Source: Peribacillus muralis (lineage in GTDB: Bacteria > Bacillota > Bacilli > Bacillales > DSM-1321). From it: a stretch of 45,289 nucleotides of DNA. Under the pieces are notes generated by a model, which was given only the letters and a program-made list of their open reading frames with translations, was not told the DNA's origin and made no database searches. The translations under genes were made by a program, and so were the position numbers. This document shows positions 44,022 through 45,289 of this stretch, in pieces. The DNA is taken from assembly GCF_001439925.1 (NCBI RefSeq), contig NZ_LMBV01000013.1, forward strand, positions 1 through 45,289, read 5' to 3'. Position 1 is the stretch's first letter, and each line of letters begins with the position of its first letter.

Positions 44022-44309
44022 TTACTTATTTTCAAAAATGCGTATATACCGTATTAATGATGTATGGATAATATGATTCTTGCTATCACTTTTTACAATA
44101 ATATGCTCACAGTGCTCCATCCTTTTCAGAACTTCTTGTAAAACATCCTCTTTTTTACTGCACACTCCTTTTTTTATTTTCTCCCACTTAACATCAGCGT
44201 CAAGAGTATAACAAACATTGAATTCCTTTAACAGGTTAATCTTCCCCTTATATGCTTTAGTTTCTTTATTGTTTTTATTATTTATATCTAAAATATACGA
44301 TATGATCAT
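44022..44309 (-). CDS. Hypothetical protein, 95 aa
   Basis: Open frame beginning MIISYILDINNKNNKETK and ending IIHTSLIRYIRIFENK. Mixed charged and hydrophobic, no membrane span; a two-cysteine centre (KKGVCSKKE, RMEHCEH). No convincing ribosome site precedes the ATG; AAGGGG lies inside the frame, so a later start is possible. Very AT-rich. It lies upstream of the IS fossil, in the same direction as the Hsp70-like operon. It may be a decayed or horizontally acquired gene. No family recognised. Confidence 0.35.
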   Translation of the reverse strand: MIISYILDINNKNNKETKAYKGKINLLKEFNVCYTLDADVKWEKIKKGVCSKKEDVLQEVLKRMEHCEHIIVKSDSKNHIIHTSLIRYIRIFENK

Positions 44310-44416
44310 ATTGTTTAAGTGGGTTGAAATTACTATGTTACTGGATACAAATCTAGGTGAGGATAATCACTTGCAGTACCTTACCATTCAGTATCGACAT
44401 CCTGCTCACATGAAGA

Positions 44417-44447
44417 AAGACCTCCACCAGTAAATTGTGGGAGGCCA
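44417..44447 (-). terminator. Weak terminator-like hairpin
   Basis: On the minus strand GGCCTCCCAC pairs with GTGGAGGTC (one bulge), followed by TTTCTT. The surrounding 44310-44635 has no intact gene; a 34-codon open stretch at 44479-44580 on the minus strand lacks a start. Confidence 0.5.
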
Positions 44448-44635
44448 TCAACTTTAAAGATAATCACATGTTAGGTGATCACTCATTACTAAGTTCCCAT
44501 TCCTCCCCTATTATAAGGAGTCTTAATGCCCTCCATTCACCTTTAAACAAAATAGGAATATTTAAATATTTTGATAAGGGTTATACTAGGTTAATTTTAA
44601 TATGCGACATTATTAGGAAGATGACAAACCCGAAC

Positions 44636-44662
44636 AAAAAAAGCCCTTCTCGATTGAGATGG
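44636..44662 (-). terminator. Terminator after the 58-aa zinc protein
   Basis: On the minus strand GCC-A-TCTC pairs with GAGA-AG-GGC (small internal loop), followed by TTTTTTT, about 60 bp past the stop of the 58-aa gene. Confidence 0.65.
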
Positions 44663-44719
44663 CCTCTAGTTATGATACTTTAGCACAATCGCTTAACTTT
44701 TAAATTGCATTGCTTGATC

Positions 44720-44896
44720 CTAGTGGACTCTTGATTGTTCACATGCATGTTTGGATGGGAGCTTAAACAAATTATCCATAGCAGCAGTAACACAATTTTC
44801 ACAATAATAATTGACGAACTCTCTACCTTGTTCAAAGACTGGTGTCATCGTATCCATGTCAGTCCATTTCAAACAGAAAATACACATTTGCCTCAT
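44720..44896 (-). CDS. 58-aa small zinc-binding protein
   Basis: ATG at 44896 with AAAAAGGAGTGATATATC before it, an excellent ribosome site. The protein begins MRQMCIFCLKWTDMDTM and carries two CxxC pairs, CIFC (5-8) and CENC (32-35), spaced as in a small zinc ribbon or treble-clef protein. The C-terminus is helical (AAMDNLFKLPSKHAC). A terminator lies downstream. Function unknown; small regulators and IS-associated passengers are both possible. The long open frame on the opposite strand is a shadow. Confidence 0.65.
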   Translation of the reverse strand: MRQMCIFCLKWTDMDTMTPVFEQGREFVNYYCENCVTAAMDNLFKLPSKHACEQSRVH

Positions 44897-45157
44897 GATA
44901 TATCACTCCTTTTTCACCCTGAAGTAATTGGTAATAATCAAAAGAAGAATATGAGCCACTTGCCGAAATTATTCAGAAACGATACTCTTTCATAATGAAC
45001 CCCGACCATAAAAATTAGGCCGATAGGAGAATAAAATGCTATAATCCGATATCATTCATATACCACATAACCTGAGTATTAAACCTCACAAGAATGAATC
45101 TTTTTACCATAACTAAATTCCTTTATCCACTCCCTGCCCCTTTAGTTTTTAAAAAAA
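44897..45157. other. Intergenic region without recognised genes
   Basis: AT-rich. Open frames are short, lack ribosome sites and overlap the 58-aa gene on the other strand. I see no RNA gene, terminator or strong promoter here. Confidence 0.5.
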
Positions 45158-45289
45158 GAGCTGCCTAAGTGGTATTATCCCCTTCAGGTAGACAGAGAAA
45201 AAAGAGAACATGATAAAATTTTCTTAACTGTCAATCTGGAGGGGATTTTTGTATGGCAAAAAAGGGGCAAACGTTTCAAGCATATACAG
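45158..45289 (+). mobile_element. Left end of an IS3-family-like insertion sequence (partial)
   Basis: The noncoding lead-in contains CTGCCT (45161-45166) and, 20 bp on, AGGTAGACAG, the sort of imperfect terminal-repeat text seen at IS ends. A transposase start follows at 45253. The same end is present as a fossil at 43922-43992. The exact boundary is not certain because the right end lies outside the window. Confidence 0.5.
45253..45289 (+). CDS. Start of an IS3-type transposase OrfA (cut by window edge)
   Basis: CTGGAGGGGATTTTTGT precedes ATG. The 12 visible residues MAKKGQTFQAYT match the usual opening of Bacillus IS3/IS150-type OrfA helix-turn-helix proteins (MAKKGQxFxxYT...). Only these residues support the call, plus the fossil copy upstream. 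Confidence 0.55.
   Translation, partial: MAKKGQTFQAYT

Noticed and set aside
44435..44683. 82-codon plus-strand frame in the decayed region
   Set aside because: No ribosome site; it mirrors a 34-codon minus-strand stretch (PILFKGEWRALRLL...) that itself has no start codon.
44735..44995. 86-codon plus-strand frame
   Set aside because: Shadow of the 58-aa zinc protein, which has the ribosome site and the paired CxxC motifs on the other strand.

Overview
The window looks like a chromosomal segment of an aerobic, low-GC Gram-positive of the family Bacillaceae. Gene content, AGGAGG-type ribosome binding sites, TTGACA/TATAAT promoters and U-tract terminators all fit. The order MoxR ATPase - DUF58 - transglutaminase - guaA - pbuG, the glcT-ptsG pair, the hutP-hutH pair and the esxA-esaB-essB-essC-esaA-essA cluster all match the Bacillus subtilis style. 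My impression is a Peribacillus (Bacillus simplex group) type genome, but no rRNA gene is present to prove it. Nearly all genes lie on the minus strand.

Layout. 1-212: tandem rRNA-type promoters and a boxA leader pointing out of the left edge. 300-3469: glucose PTS (ptsG) with its antiterminator gene glcT and the RNA switch between them. 3576-11554: purine block, pbuG and guaA, each behind a guanine-class riboswitch, followed by the conserved transglutaminase/DUF58/MoxR operon. 11745-13662: cobalamin riboswitch, a divergent adenosyltransferase-like gene and a BtuF-like lipoprotein (plus strand). 13760-14225: a 25-codon membrane-peptide gene and a Bacillaceae intergenic repeat. 14315-24386: a complete type VII secretion (ESX/Yuk) operon. 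24580-24920: an orphan palindrome and a 20/21-bp minisatellite. 24910-29464: nucleoside hydrolase, a 60-aa gene and a glycine betaine (OpuA-type) importer whose permease and binding protein are fused. 29534-29934: two structured direct repeats. 30280-34137: amino acid permease, hutH and hutP with a HutP-type leader. 34422-37666: Fur-regulated iron-siderophore permeases and a divergent binding lipoprotein, without an ATPase. 37681-39353: a second 20/21-bp minisatellite and a serine beta-lactamase-fold hydrolase. 39966-43881: an unusual two-gene chaperone-like operon. 43922-45289: a gene-poor, decayed stretch with an IS3-like fossil, a small zinc protein and the start of an apparently intact copy of the same IS at the right edge.

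The strongest candidate for an undescribed system is the pair at 39966-43881. A GrpE-like coiled-coil protein is followed by a 1061-aa protein that joins a lipoyl-like domain without its lysine, a long unknown region, a clear Hsp70/actin-fold ATPase and a novel C-terminal domain instead of the DnaK substrate-binding domain. It has no J-domain partner here and lies just downstream of an IS fossil. Other notable signals are two minisatellites of unrelated sequence with the same alternating 20/21-bp spacing, a duplicated ~170-bp element with a covarying hairpin, and an esaB gene with no ordinary start codon at the right distance from its ribosome binding site. Family assignments come from reading motifs and remembered homologues; no search was run.
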